A DNA stretch of 64,000 nucleotides from Fusibacter tunisiensis (GTDB lineage: Bacteria > Bacillota > Clostridia > Peptostreptococcales > Acidaminobacteraceae). How positions within the stretch are numbered: position 1 is the first letter of the stretch; every line of letters starts with the position of its first letter. The stretch lies in the NCBI RefSeq assembly GCF_016908355.1, contig NZ_JAFBDT010000003.1, positions 62,001 through 126,000 of the forward strand. The letters are read 5' to 3'. The notes below the pieces were generated by a model. That model did not search any database, had not been told where the DNA came from, and saw only the letters and a program-made list of their open reading frames with translations. Shown in pieces: positions 31,322-41,534 of the stretch. A program made the position numbers and the translations under genes.

Positions 31322-32527
31322 ATGTTATCAATTTTTGTACTGGATTTAAAAACCCTTACGGGTGTTTTGGTGTGGGGAGATCTCGCGCTGGCGATTTTGA
31401 TTTTTGGCTATTTAAAATTCCATAGTGGTATTGATGAGAAAAATCCAATTCGATTTTTTGGCATTGCAAAATTCCTTCAGTTTTTTGGCTGGTTGTTGTT
31501 GTTTTACAGAGGAAATGTTTCGGATTTGTTCTCAATTTATTTTGGAAACATTATTCTATATCTAAGCTTTTTCATTGAATCTTTGGTTATGTTGACTGTG
31601 GTTAATAAAATGACTAAGAAATGGCAGAGGATTCAAGCAATATTGTTTATAATCTTCAGTATGCTAATCATCTTGGTTGATTTAGGATGGGGCGAGGCAA
31701 ACTTAAGAGTAGTTGTATCTTCCTATGCAATTTTTTCTTTACTTGCTATTCCAACTTTCTTTTATATTTTTTGCAAAGATGACTTGCCATTTAAAAAATA
31801 TGTTGGTTTATACATGCTGGTATTCTTGATCTTCTTATTTTACAGAGGTTCACAAGCACTTTTTTCAGCTGATATATCATTGTTTTCTCAATCCCTCGCT
31901 CAAAGCGCTACATTTATTACACTGATTTTATTATTGTTTATCAGCGGTGCAGGTTTTTTATTGATTATGTATGAAAAAGCTGATCAGAAAACAAAAGCGC
32001 TAGCAAGTCTAGATTATTTGACACATATACCGAATCGACGATTTTTTATGGACAAGGCTTATGGATATTTTGAGCGACATAGGATTGCTGAAAAGCCTAT
32101 GAGTGTTTTGTTTATTGATATTGATTTTTTTAAGCGTATAAACGATCAATTTGGTCATTTGGCAGGCGATGAAGCGCTTAAACAGCTTGCTAAAATTCTT
32201 CAGGAGAGCATTCGTCCTACTGACTTGTGCTGTAGATATGGGGGCGAAGAGTTTCTTGTATTACTGAATGAAACCAGCGAAGAACACGCGATGATTGTTG
32301 GGAAACGCATTTATGAAAATGCAAAAGAAATCAACATAGAACGAAATTCAAAACAAAGCTTTACCATAAGCGTCGGAATCTATTCGGGCATTCCAACAGA
32401 AAATGACACGCTGGAAAAATTTATTGATAAAAGCGATCAGACGCTGTATAGAATAAAAGAATCAGGAAGAAACAGAGTCGCTTTGTTTAAAGAGTTTTTT
32501 GAAGAAGAGGAGAACGATGGAAAATAA
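31322..32527 (+). CDS. Multi-pass membrane diguanylate cyclase
   Basis: About 401 residues. The first 220 residues form seven or so hydrophobic helices (for example ALAILIFGYLKF, FIESLVMLTVV, FITLILLLFISGAGFLLIMY). A GGDEF domain follows: LDYLTHIPNRRFF, FIDIDFFKRINDQFGH and an intact RYGGEEF active site. It probably senses a membrane or small-molecule signal. The ATG at 31322 has TGGAGA 6 bases upstream; an in-frame ATG at 31310 overlaps that site. Its end overlaps the TetR gene by 11 bases. Confidence 0.9.
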   Translation: MLSIFVLDLKTLTGVLVWGDLALAILIFGYLKFHSGIDEKNPIRFFGIAKFLQFFGWLLLFYRGNVSDLFSIYFGNIILYLSFFIESLVMLTVVNKMTKKWQRIQAILFIIFSMLIILVDLGWGEANLRVVVSSYAIFSLLAIPTFFYIFCKDDLPFKKYVGLYMLVFLIFLFYRGSQALFSADISLFSQSLAQSATFITLILLLFISGAGFLLIMYEKADQKTKALASLDYLTHIPNRRFFMDKAYGYFERHRIAEKPMSVLFIDIDFFKRINDQFGHLAGDEALKQLAKILQESIRPTDLCCRYGGEEFLVLLNETSEEHAMIVGKRIYENAKEINIERNSKQSFTISVGIYSGIPTENDTLEKFIDKSDQTLYRIKESGRNRVALFKEFFEEEENDGK

Positions 32528-33128
32528 GGATAGTAAATCGGAAATGATCAAATCGATGGCTTTTAGGCTGTTTTTAGACAGAGGTTATGACGCAACGACC
32601 ATACGAATGTTGTCTAGAGCTGCAGGTGTTGAAGCACCAAGTATATATCACTATTTTGGCTCAAAAAAAGGATTGTTTTATGCAATATCTGAATCCTATC
32701 TAGAGGACTATCAAGAATTGTTAAAAGAATCGATGAAGCACTGGGGCGCCGATCCAATGAACCAAATATTGGGGTTTGTTAAATTCGCTGTTTGGTACAC
32801 TATGAATCACATTGATGAAACTAAGTTTTATCTTAGATATCGCTTGTTTTGGCCAGCTGAATTATCAGAAGATATGGAAAAACATTTTCATAAAACAAAT
32901 GATCAAAAGGAAGACTTGTTAAGAGATGCTATTCGAGTATGTATCGAAACCGGGAGTTGTAAGGTCGATGAGCAAACTGCATATCGAAGTTTGATTAATT
33001 TTGTAGATTCGTGTACCTTCAACATCATTTTCTCTAACTGGCGTCCCGATGAACAAGAGTTAATAGAAACATGGCAGTTGTTTTATCAAAGCAGAATAAA
33101 ATTGGGAAAAGGGGATTTTGAATTATGA
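32517..33128 (+). CDS. TetR/AcrR family transcriptional regulator
   Basis: A 203-residue regulator. The N-terminal helix-turn-helix is [19 protein letters not shown] with [16 protein letters not shown], the TetR signature. The helical C-terminal ligand domain has no recognisable specificity. It overlaps the diguanylate cyclase gene upstream and the chemoreceptor gene downstream (ATGA), so the three are one transcript. This is unusual coupling of a one-component regulator with c-di-GMP and chemotaxis output. A palindrome upstream of the operon is a candidate operator. Confidence 0.9.
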   Translation: MENKDSKSEMIKSMAFRLFLDRGYDATTIRMLSRAAGVEAPSIYHYFGSKKGLFYAISESYLEDYQELLKESMKHWGADPMNQILGFVKFAVWYTMNHIDETKFYLRYRLFWPAELSEDMEKHFHKTNDQKEDLLRDAIRVCIETGSCKVDEQTAYRSLINFVDSCTFNIIFSNWRPDEQELIETWQLFYQSRIKLGKGDFEL

Positions 33129-34771
33129 AAATTAAGCATAAATTGTTATTAACTTTTGGAACACTGATTATTTTATCTTTTGTAATTGTCGCTATTAATT
33201 ACTTTACTTATCAGACCATGGAAAGTGACGCGAATTTTGTTAATGAAGCGGGCAAATTACGCGCCACAGGTTATAGAATGGCGCAGCTTTCAAATATTAT
33301 TTCAGCCAATGCTGATATTCAAAAGGCTACTGAACTTGAAAATACAATCTTTATGTTTGATGAAATTCTACAGGATATAACTCTAGGAAATCCAAGCAAA
33401 GGATTATCGGCTTTGTCTCATGACAAGACAAGTGTTCAGTTAAAATCCATAATAAATGAATGGCAAACGGTGTATAAACCAGCTTTTGTGAATGTTAAAG
33501 ATTCGGGCGATATAGAGTCGCTTAAAGTGATTAATGAGACTATTGCCCCTTATGTTACGGCTATTAATGAAATGGTAACAGGATACTCCGCTTATTCAAG
33601 CTCAAAAGTGACTTCTGCAAAAGTGACCAATGGTATCTTAAGTTTCGTGGCACTTGTTTTTGGCGTCATTTCATTCTTGTTTTTAAACAAGGGCATTCGA
33701 AAACCGATCAACAACTTGATTGTAGAACTTAAAGCTCTCTCTGAAGGAAATGGTGATTTGACCAAGCGTATTGAAGTTAAAGGTAAAGATGAAATTGCTG
33801 AAATGACTGGACACTTTAATCAATTTTTGGATGATATTCATAAAATTGTCATTGATATTTCAAAAATCTCCACTGTATTATCTTCAAACATGAGTGCAAT
33901 ATCAAATACCACAGAAGAACTCACCAAGTCCACAGAAATGATTGCAGTTTCTTCAATGGATGTGGCGGAAGGTTCTGTTACTCAAAATCATAAGTTGGAT
34001 GGCCTAAATGAACTGGTTAAAAAACTTAAGAATGACATAGAAGATGTGGCACAACGGGCAAAACAAACACTTCGTTCTTCTGAAATGTCTCAAGAATCAG
34101 TAGTTGTAGGTAATGAGCAAGTGGACATTCAATCCAATGAATTGATTGAGTTTGTGTCATCTATTAACGAAGCATCGAATTCAGTTGAAGATTTAAATCA
34201 ATCCTCAGTGGAAATTAAAGCAATTGTGGAACTGATACAAAGTATATCTTCTCAAACCAATTTATTAGCATTAAATGCTTCTATTGAGGCGGCTAGAGCA
34301 GGAGAAGCGGGTAGAGGATTTGCTGTGGTTGCTGAAGAGATTAGAAAACTTGCTGAAGAGACCGCTGAATCTGCCAAGAAAATTAGTGGCATCGTTTCAA
34401 GTATTAGTTATAAAACCATAGCTGTAAAAGAATCTATGGACGGACTTGTTGAGAAAACAAAAGTACAAGAAGCGTCCATGGGGACCTTAAAGAAGGAACT
34501 CAAGAAAATTTTGGACAGAACGGCCTTAACTTTAGGGAAGTCTCAAGATATTTTAAATATATCATCTAAAGTGAATGAGGATTTTACGGAAATCACCACA
34601 TCTACCAAGGAAATTCAGGGTATTGCAGAACAAAATTCAGGTAATACACAAGATGTTGCTTCAGCAGTTGAAGAGCAGACGGCATCTTTTGAGGAAGTTT
34701 CTGCAAATATTGGTTTAATAAATGAAATGGCAGGAAAACTTACCCAAATTGTAGGTAAATTTCGTATATAG
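33125..34771 (+). CDS. Methyl-accepting chemotaxis protein
   Basis: A 548-residue chemoreceptor. TM1 at about residues 8-28, a PilJ-like four-helix sensor beginning [16 protein letters not shown]2 near 175-195, HAMP with [23 protein letters not shown], then a long coiled-coil signalling domain with the conserved hairpin tip [25 protein letters not shown]-terminal sequence matches methylation helices and lacks a CheR-binding pentapeptide. The sensor half is paralogous to the diguanylate cyclase at 30014. Translation is coupled to the TetR gene. Confidence 0.93.
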   Translation: MKIKHKLLLTFGTLIILSFVIVAINYFTYQTMESDANFVNEAGKLRATGYRMAQLSNIISANADIQKATELENTIFMFDEILQDITLGNPSKGLSALSHDKTSVQLKSIINEWQTVYKPAFVNVKDSGDIESLKVINETIAPYVTAINEMVTGYSAYSSSKVTSAKVTNGILSFVALVFGVISFLFLNKGIRKPINNLIVELKALSEGNGDLTKRIEVKGKDEIAEMTGHFNQFLDDIHKIVIDISKISTVLSSNMSAISNTTEELTKSTEMIAVSSMDVAEGSVTQNHKLDGLNELVKKLKNDIEDVAQRAKQTLRSSEMSQESVVVGNEQVDIQSNELIEFVSSINEASNSVEDLNQSSVEIKAIVELIQSISSQTNLLALNASIEAARAGEAGRGFAVVAEEIRKLAEETAESAKKISGIVSSISYKTIAVKESMDGLVEKTKVQEASMGTLKKELKKILDRTALTLGKSQDILNISSKVNEDFTEITTSTKEIQGIAEQNSGNTQDVASAVEEQTASFEEVSANIGLINEMAGKLTQIVGKFRI

Positions 34772-34809
34772 TAACAGGCATTAAAATTTATGATTAGATA
34801 GGAGCTGAC

Positions 34810-36023
34810 ATGTATATTGCGCGGCAACCGATATTAAAGTCTGATTTAGAAGTATATGGGTATGAGCTTTTATATCGTGATTCAAGGGATTCAACTTTCT
34901 TTAATGATATTGAAAGTTTACAGGCTACTGCAAGCGTCATAGAAAGTCTATATGAGTCTGGAATTGAAAACATAGTCGGGAAAAAAGTTGCCTTTATCAA
35001 CTTTGATGAGAAGATTTTAGCATGTGGATTAATCGATTTGATAGACAAATCTAAAGTTGTCATTGAAATATTAGAGAGCACAGTGATTGACGAACAGTTT
35101 CTTTCAAGATTGACTGGACTTTCAAATGCCGGATTCAAGATTGCATTAGACGATGTAGTAGATGATAAACACACGGCTGAACTTGCTAATTGTGCCCATA
35201 TTGTGAAGGTAGATTTATCCTTGGTTAAGCTAGACGAAATTAGGCCATTAATATCACGATTATTATCATCTGGCAAAATTCTATTACTGAGAAAGTTGAG
35301 ACAGAATCAGAATTCATTATGGCTAAGGCCATGGGGTTTCATCTTTTTCAAGGTTATTTTTTTAGCAAGCCTAAAATAATTGGGCATAAAAATGATAACA
35401 AGTCGGCATTAAAAACGCAGTATATTAGAATTTTAAATGAGTTGAAACAAGAGGAACCCTCATATACCAAGATTGCTGAAATTATTCAGCAAGATGCAAG
35501 TTTGACATATCGTTTTTTGCGCATTATAGGAAAGCGTGCTAAAGAAGATGAAATTGCATCAATAAAGCGGGCCATGACTTTTATGGGCTTGAAAGAACTT
35601 GAACGGTGGATACATGTCTTACTGATTCAAGACCTGGGTGGCAATAAACCTAAAGAGTTGATGATCATGTCGTTGACGCGTTCAAAGTTTTCTGAAATTT
35701 TAGCAATCCATAGCCAGGGGCAAAAACACTGCCAAGAAGCCACACTTATGGGTTTACTCAGTATGATTGATGTTCTTCAGGATGTAAGTATGGAAGAAGC
35801 CTTAAAGGGGATACCATTGGCTTCAGAAATCATTTCAGCTCTGGTTAGGAATGAGGGAGAACTTTCATTGATTCTAAGAATCGTTCAGGCTATAGAAATG
35901 GCAAACTGGAATGAGGTGGATTTACTGGGCAATTGGTTGAAACTTCCGATTAAGGAAATTGGTCGTTTTTATCTTAGCGCTTTAAAGTGGGCAGAAGAAA
36001 CAGTATTACAAATAACAAGCTAA
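34810..36023 (+). pseudogene. EAL-HDOD (YuxH-like) protein gene, frameshifted
   Basis: Two overlapping reading frames together encode one roughly 404-residue EAL-HDOD protein. Frame one (34810 on) gives an N-terminal EAL-like domain: MYIARQPILKSDLEVYGYEL then VAFINFDEKIL and FKIALDDV. At about 35281-35289 the match moves to another frame, EKVETESEFIMAKAMGFHLF followed by FQGYFFSKP and the HDOD domain (RFLRIIGKR, GLKELERWI). Insertion of one base near 35286 would join them. The EAL motif is degenerate (ELL), as in many YuxH-type proteins, so it probably bound rather than cut c-di-GMP. Mutation or sequencing error is equally possible. Confidence 0.8.
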
Positions 36024-36190
36024 TCTTTCATTCGAGTGAGGTGTTGCATGCTTGCGTTGTTCCTTTATGCTTCATTCTCTTAGGGTTCGACTCCCCATAT
36101 GTATGTGATTTGACTTCAAAACAACGGAGCGACTCTAGGCATTTAGTTTGCATAAACTCAATATCAAATTTCGTAGTTTCCGCCATTCGT

Positions 36191-37555
36191 ATGCCCGGCA
36201 CTAGAGATATATTGATGATCTTTATTGCTTTTAATCTCATTTTTAGAATGTATTCTCAGAGCATCGCAAAAAAAGAACTACAAGATACGATGACGTCTGT
36301 GGAACTTTTAATCAAACAGCAACTCACAGCCACGGATCTAACCCAAGAGTCTATCCTAGAAAAAGTACAGTTGATCCGCAAAACACTTAAAATTTCCAGT
36401 CTTTCAACCTCGGCTGAATTCATCATCGTCGACGCTAAAGACAAGGTTCGGTTTCCTCAAAATGATGAAGAAAATGGGATGAAACTACAGCTCTTAGAAG
36501 ACGCGATTCAAAATGCTGAGGACAGCGCATCGGATACCATCACGTCCTTTAGAAGTGAGGGACGAAAGTACTACATGTCATATCGTGAGCTATCAGCGCT
36601 TAAGGTGTCTAAGGCCAAAGGCGTGTCAAACAAACTGATTTTTCTCATAGACAGTCATGCTTTATCCCCTGTTATGAGAACCATGAATGTCGTTTTAACC
36701 GTGATCGTCGCCATCGCCTTTATCATCAGTGGTATGGTTTCTCTTAAGCTATCGAAAAGTATATCGAAACCCCTCGTTGAGTTGTCTTTACAAGCGAAAG
36801 AAATCGGAAAGGGCGTGTTTTTAAAGTTGCCATCGGACGACAGCAGTATTGAGCTTCATGAGCTGACACAGAGTATGAACGACATGTCTAAACGCTTGAC
36901 AGATCTTGATAAAGCCCAGAAACTATTTTTACAAAATGCTTCGCACGAGATTAGAACACCGCTTATGAGCATACAGGGATATGCGGAAGGCATTTCGAAA
37001 GGCATATTTTCGGATACGACGAAGACCGCAGACATCATCTGTGAAGAAAGCAAACGACTGAACCAATTGGTGGATGAACTTCTGACACTTTCGAGAATCG
37101 AAAATAACACCGATGAATCTGAATTTTATGTCCTCAACCTCTCTGATGTCATGAAAGAAGTGGTACAGAAAATCGAAGGTTACGCTTTGAGAGAACAGAA
37201 AAAAATCAACGTGATGCTTCCGCCAGATGTTATAATGATAAAGGCGAATGATGCTTTATTATCTCAAGCCATGATTAACATCATATCCAATGGCATCAAA
37301 TATGCCCATTCAAATGTGGACATAGCCATCAGTAAAGAAAATCACATGGTAATGATCAAAATCAAAGACGATGGCGATGGTATTCCCGTTCAGGATTTAC
37401 CACACATCTTCGATCGATTTTATAAAGGCAAAAATGGTAATTTCGGATTAGGCCTTGCGATCGTAAAATCCGCGATTCTGAGTCTAAAAGGGTCGATTAG
37501 AGCTTATAACGAAAATGGAGCAGTTTTCGAAATCAAATTTCAAGTTATAACGTAA
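36191..37555 (+). CDS. Sensor histidine kinase, possibly truncated at the N-terminus
   Basis: An open frame runs from 35987 to 37555, but the stretch before about 36191 looks non-coding and overlaps the previous gene. From ATG 36191 the protein has a short TM helix (ILMIFIAFNLIFRMY), a sensor loop, TM2 (VVLTVIVAIAFIISGMVSL), HAMP, the H-box NASHEIRTPLMS, and ATP-binding motifs IISNGIKYAHSN, KDDGDGIP and FGLGLAIVKS. No ribosome site is clear at 36191 or 36215. No response regulator gene is adjacent. It precedes the PocR-AraC regulator by 18 bases and probably belongs to the glycerol locus. Confidence 0.8.
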   Translation: MPGTRDILMIFIAFNLIFRMYSQSIAKKELQDTMTSVELLIKQQLTATDLTQESILEKVQLIRKTLKISSLSTSAEFIIVDAKDKVRFPQNDEENGMKLQLLEDAIQNAEDSASDTITSFRSEGRKYYMSYRELSALKVSKAKGVSNKLIFLIDSHALSPVMRTMNVVLTVIVAIAFIISGMVSLKLSKSISKPLVELSLQAKEIGKGVFLKLPSDDSSIELHELTQSMNDMSKRLTDLDKAQKLFLQNASHEIRTPLMSIQGYAEGISKGIFSDTTKTADIICEESKRLNQLVDELLTLSRIENNTDESEFYVLNLSDVMKEVVQKIEGYALREQKKINVMLPPDVIMIKANDALLSQAMINIISNGIKYAHSNVDIAISKENHMVMIKIKDDGDGIPVQDLPHIFDRFYKGKNGNFGLGLAIVKSAILSLKGSIRAYNENGAVFEIKFQVIT

Positions 37556-37573
37556 TGTCTATGGGAGGAGTAC

Positions 37574-38560
37574 ATGATCAGAGCGCATTTAAGTCTGGTA
37601 GAAATTCTAGAGATGAACCAGTTTCAAACACTACAAGATAACTTGTCTGTATCCACAGATTTAGCGATTTTAACCGTGGATTATAAAGGCATCCCTGTGA
37701 CCACACACAGTTTATGTCGAGCTTTTTGTGAAAAAGTAAGGAAAGCCCCCTATTATAAAGATTTATGTCAAAAGTGCGACTCGAGAGGCGGACTTGAAGC
37801 CGCTAGACTTCAAAAGCCGTATATTTATATGTGTCATATGGGGATTGTGGATTTGGCGGTGCCCATCATCGCAGAGGATCAATATCTGGGGGCAATAATG
37901 GCCGGACAGGTTCGGATATCAGGCAGCAGCAAACTCGAGTGGATTTTAAATGCGAACCACGATGCCGAAGAATGTAAAGCCAACGCAGAACTCATGGCAG
38001 ATTATCAAGCGATGCCCGTGCTGAGCTTTGAAAAAATAGAAGCCATCGGAAACCTGTTGTTTGGGATTAGCAAAGTCATCGTAGACAGAGCGACACTTCT
38101 TAAAAAATCAGAAGACCATCCCGGTTCTGAGCCGCTTAAGTCTCCTGTATATCAGCCGATGGTTAACCCTAAAATGGTGATCCGAACAGAGATTCCCACA
38201 CAGTACATCTTCCTCAAACCCGCAATCGAATATCTCCATCAAAATTGCCATCAGAAGATTTACCTCAAAGATATGGCCACTTTATGTAACATCAGCGAGA
38301 GCTATTTTTCGAAGTCGTTCCATAAAGCCTTTGGCTTAAGTTTTACCATGTATCAGAACAAACTCAGAATCGACAAATCCGAAATCATGCTTAAAAACAC
38401 CAGTAAAAACATCAATCAGATTTCAGATGAACTCGGTTTTGATCATGCCAGCTACTTTATCAGACTATTCAAAAAAATGCTAGGCATCACACCCGCTATG
38501 TACAAACGTCTGTACATTGAAAAGACTCAACTCGAACAAAAAAGTTCAAATCGTTCATGA
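37574..38560 (+). CDS. PocR-domain AraC family regulator
   Basis: A 328-residue regulator. The N-terminal half (residues 10-180) is a PocR-type sensor with a conserved cysteine set: CRAFCEKVRK, CQKCDSRGG and YMCHMGIVDLAVPI. The C-terminal 100 residues are an AraC double helix-turn-helix (MATLCNISESYFSKSFHKAF and ISDELGFDHASYFIRLFKK). PocR domains are known to bind small diols or glycerol-like ligands. It lies just upstream of glycerol dehydrogenase, so it most likely activates those genes. GGGAGG precedes the ATG. Confidence 0.9.
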   Translation: MIRAHLSLVEILEMNQFQTLQDNLSVSTDLAILTVDYKGIPVTTHSLCRAFCEKVRKAPYYKDLCQKCDSRGGLEAARLQKPYIYMCHMGIVDLAVPIIAEDQYLGAIMAGQVRISGSSKLEWILNANHDAEECKANAELMADYQAMPVLSFEKIEAIGNLLFGISKVIVDRATLLKKSEDHPGSEPLKSPVYQPMVNPKMVIRTEIPTQYIFLKPAIEYLHQNCHQKIYLKDMATLCNISESYFSKSFHKAFGLSFTMYQNKLRIDKSEIMLKNTSKNINQISDELGFDHASYFIRLFKKMLGITPAMYKRLYIEKTQLEQKSSNRS

Positions 38561-38561
38561 T

Positions 38562-38591
38562 AAAAATCAGCATTTTATGCTGATTTTTTTT
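38562..38591 (+). terminator. Terminator after the AraC regulator
   Basis: A perfect 11-bp stem AAAAATCAGCA/TGCTGATTTTT with a 5-base loop, followed by T. Confidence 0.88.
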
Positions 38592-38727
38592 ATTTCCAAA
38601 ACATAAAATTAGTATTTTAGAACAGTTATGTATCAAAATCGTGCCATTTCCTCTGATGTATTTTATGTCCCACTTCTATATAATCAGGTTAAGTCGCAAC
38701 ACATTATGATTAAAAGGAGATGGCATT

Positions 38728-39810
38728 ATGAAAAAAATACTCATTTCACCGTCAAAATATGTTCAAAGTAAAGGTGCAATTAAGGAACTGACTAAAATCG
38801 TCAGCGAATACGGTAAAAAAGCACTTTTGGTTTCTTCCAGTGCAGATTTATCTTATGTTCAAAAGGCTCTGGATGAAGCGCAACAAAATTTTCCCCTTGA
38901 ATTCGTGCTAACGTCCTTTAGAGGCGAATGCTCAAATGTAGAAATCGAAAGATTGAGAACCCTTTCTAAAGCAAACGGCTGTGATGTCATCATCGGTCTG
39001 GGTGGCGGAAAGTCTTTAGATACAGCGAAAGCCATCGCCCATTACGATCATTTACCCGTCATCGTCGTGCCCACCATCGCCTCCACAGATGCACCATGCA
39101 GCAGTTTAGCAGTCATTTATACAGAAGAAGGCGCGTTCGAATCTTATATGTTCTTTAAAACGAATCCAAACCTCGTGTTGGTGGATACAGACGTCATCGC
39201 AAAAGCACCTGTTCGTTTTTTAGTGGCAGGCATGGGCGATGCTCTATCCACATATTTTGAAGCCAGAGCTTGCGCGAGATCTTTTGCAGATAACATTCCT
39301 GGAGGCAAGAGCACGAAACTGGCCATCGCCGCCGCCAAACTATGCTATGAAACACTACTGGAAGACTCTTTAAAAGCCAAAGCGGCCTGTGAAGCCAATG
39401 TCGTGACACAAGCACTTGAAAACATCATCGAAGCCAATATCCTTCTCAGCGGTATGGGATTTGAAAGCAGTGGTCTTGCAGCGGCACATGCAGTGCATAA
39501 CGGATTGACTGCCCTGGAAGAAACACACCATTGTTTCCACGGAGAAAAGGTAGCCTTCGGCGTATTGGTGCATCTGGTATTAGAAAATGCCCCAAAAGCA
39601 GAACTCGACGAAGTTTTAGTCTACTGTAAATCGGTGGGTTTACCGACCACACTTGAAGCGCTTGGCGTCAAAGAGGTGACGGATGAAAAAGTCATGGCAG
39701 TGGCTGAACTGGCGTGTGCGGAAGGTGAAACGATTCACAACATGCCATTTAAAGTCACAGCTGAAGATGTTTATGCAGCCATCTACGCAGCCAATCGTTT
39801 GGGGGCCTAA
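38728..39810 (+). CDS. gldA: Glycerol dehydrogenase
   Basis: A 360-residue group III iron-type alcohol dehydrogenase that oxidises glycerol to dihydroxyacetone with NAD. NAD-binding motif GLGGGKSLDTAKA is near residue 90. The metal/substrate region has TIASTDAPCSSLAVIY and the histidine pair in GLAAAHAVHNGL and HHCFHGEKVAFG. Upstream there is TATAAT (38679-38684) but no good -35 box, which fits an activator-dependent promoter. The dhaK gene starts one base after its stop. Codons use ATC and GCC much more than in the glycolytic genes. Confidence 0.93.
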   Translation: MKKILISPSKYVQSKGAIKELTKIVSEYGKKALLVSSSADLSYVQKALDEAQQNFPLEFVLTSFRGECSNVEIERLRTLSKANGCDVIIGLGGGKSLDTAKAIAHYDHLPVIVVPTIASTDAPCSSLAVIYTEEGAFESYMFFKTNPNLVLVDTDVIAKAPVRFLVAGMGDALSTYFEARACARSFADNIPGGKSTKLAIAAAKLCYETLLEDSLKAKAACEANVVTQALENIIEANILLSGMGFESSGLAAAHAVHNGLTALEETHHCFHGEKVAFGVLVHLVLENAPKAELDEVLVYCKSVGLPTTLEALGVKEVTDEKVMAVAELACAEGETIHNMPFKVTAEDVYAAIYAANRLGA

Positions 39811-39811
39811 C

Positions 39812-40804
39812 ATGAAAAAAATCATCAATCAAACAGATGACATCGTCATCCAGATGGGCAAAGGCATGGCTCTAGCCCATCCCGATAAAATCGAGTTCGA
39901 AGAAAAATATAAAATTTTTAAACGCAAAACGATCAACCCCAAAAAAGTCGCATTGATCTCAGGGGGTGGCAGCGGTCACGAGCCTGCACATGCCGGTTAT
40001 GTGGGCACGGGGATGCTCGATGCAGCCGTGGCAGGAGATGTGTTTGCGTCACCCTCATCGGTACAAGTGTATCACGCGATCAAACAGGTGACAGGTGAAG
40101 CGGGATGTCTGCTCATCGTAAAAAACTATTCAGGCGATTGCATGAACTTCGACACAGCCGCTGAAATGGCAGAAGAAGATGATTTAAAAGTCCTTTCTGT
40201 GTACGTCAATGACGACGTCGCCGTAAAAGACAGCCTCTACACCATCGGCAGACGGGGCGTGGCAGGCACCGTGCTCGTGGAGAAAATCGCAGGCGCAGCA
40301 GCGGAAAGAGGAGACTCGCTGGAAAACGTTCAGCTTCTCGCTCAAAAGACCATCGAACAGGTGAAGAGTATCGGGGTTGCATTGACGTCGTGTACCGTAC
40401 CAGCGAAAGGCACACCTACATTTGACCTTGGTTCAGATGAAATCGAGTTTGGTGTCGGCATCCACGGTGAACCTGGCATCGAAAGAAGAAAAAGCATGAC
40501 GTCACATGCACTGGCAGTTGAAATGTTAGACTTGCTGATCGGGGAACTTGGCCTGACGGATGAAGATGAAATCGTGGTCATGGTCAATGGACTAGGAGGC
40601 ACGCCACTTCAAGAACTGTATGTGTTTAATCACGATGTTCGTGCCATACTCAGTTCTAAAAACATCCACGTGTACGACACGCTGGTGGGCAACTATATGA
40701 CGGCCATCGATATGGCAGGACTATCGCTCACGGTACTCAAACTCACAGATGAACTCAAAGCGCTCTACGATGCGCCTGCAGATACCATCGCATATCATAA
40801 ATAG
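39812..40804 (+). CDS. dhaK: Dihydroxyacetone kinase subunit DhaK
   Basis: A 330-residue protein that binds dihydroxyacetone covalently. ALISGGGSGHEPAHAGYVG forms the substrate loop and GIHGEPGIERR carries the histidine that binds DHA. The start at 39812 gives the family's normal length and N-terminus (KKIINQTDDIVIQMGKG); a longer in-frame start (39683) lies inside gldA. dhaL follows 28 bases later. No dhaM is in the window, so the phosphodonor partner must be encoded elsewhere or the enzyme differs. Confidence 0.94.
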   Translation: MKKIINQTDDIVIQMGKGMALAHPDKIEFEEKYKIFKRKTINPKKVALISGGGSGHEPAHAGYVGTGMLDAAVAGDVFASPSSVQVYHAIKQVTGEAGCLLIVKNYSGDCMNFDTAAEMAEEDDLKVLSVYVNDDVAVKDSLYTIGRRGVAGTVLVEKIAGAAAERGDSLENVQLLAQKTIEQVKSIGVALTSCTVPAKGTPTFDLGSDEIEFGVGIHGEPGIERRKSMTSHALAVEMLDLLIGELGLTDEDEIVVMVNGLGGTPLQELYVFNHDVRAILSSKNIHVYDTLVGNYMTAIDMAGLSLTVLKLTDELKALYDAPADTIAYHK

Positions 40805-40832
40805 AACATTATAAAAATCTTGAGGAGGCAAT

Positions 40833-41468
40833 ATGTCAACTTTATCAAAAGCTGAGCTCTTCCAAATGCTCAATCATATGGCAGAGGTGATCATCGAAAA
40901 CGAAGTGCCGTTTTGTGAGCTAGATGCTGTGGCAGGGGATGGCGATTTCGGGATGTCCATCGCAAAAGGCTTTAAAGTGCTTATGGCGCAGTGGGAGACC
41001 TTAAATCGCGAAAGTATCGGCGAATTTTTAGCGGACTGTAGCATGGTCATTTCAGAAAACTGTGGTGGGGCTTCAGGCCCGATTTGGGGCGCGGGTTTCA
41101 AAGGGGCAAGTAAGGCCACCACGGGTTTACAGAGTCTCACAAAGGCTGAGTTCGCATCTATGCTTGAAAGTGCAGCGGAGCTGATTCAAAAACGCGGTAA
41201 AGCCAACAGAGGCGATAAGACGCTCCTCGATGCCCTATTGCCTTGTGTGGATGCGCTAAATGCACATAAATCTGATGAAAACTCGTTTAAAATGTTCTTA
41301 CAAACGGGTGCGATGGCCGCCACCGAAGGTGCTGAAGCCACTAAAAAAATGATCGCTTCTAGAGGTCGTGCCAGCTATGTTGGAGAACGTAGCTTAGAAT
41401 TCCCCGACGCTGGCGCAATGGCTCTATCCATTATATTTACAGCGATATCCGGTCAAGTCTTAGATTAA
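40833..41468 (+). CDS. dhaL: Dihydroxyacetone kinase subunit DhaL
   Basis: A 211-residue ADP-binding subunit. The Mg/ADP motif DAVAGDGDFGMSIAKG is near residue 30, GGASGPIWGAGF forms the nucleotide loop, and GDKTLLDALLP and ASRGRASYVGERS follow as in the family. Together with DhaK it converts DHA to DHAP. AGGAGG precedes the ATG. It is the last gene of the glycerol group, before a strong hairpin. Confidence 0.94.
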   Translation: MSTLSKAELFQMLNHMAEVIIENEVPFCELDAVAGDGDFGMSIAKGFKVLMAQWETLNRESIGEFLADCSMVISENCGGASGPIWGAGFKGASKATTGLQSLTKAEFASMLESAAELIQKRGKANRGDKTLLDALLPCVDALNAHKSDENSFKMFLQTGAMAATEGAEATKKMIASRGRASYVGERSLEFPDAGAMALSIIFTAISGQVLD

Positions 41469-41478
41469 CTCAGTAAGA

Positions 41479-41510
41479 TTCGAAAAAATACAGCAGTGTA
41501 TTTTTTGAAA
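41479..41510 (+). terminator. Terminator after dhaL
   Basis: A perfect 10-bp stem AAAAAATACA/TGTATTTTTT with a 4-base loop; the right arm provides the T-run. Confidence 0.8.
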
Positions 41511-41534
41511 TAGAAAGAGGAGGGAAATAGTGAA

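Noticed and set aside
36080-36100. tRNA T-arm-like sequence GGGTTCGACTCCC
   Set aside because: The T-stem has a mismatch, no acceptor partner is found upstream, and no CCA-like end follows. It resembles the ssrA 3' end only over the common T-loop core.
35987-36190. N-terminal extension of the histidine kinase frame
   Set aside because: It overlaps the end of the HDOD frame, has no ribosome site and no kinase-like sequence; the frame is open by chance.
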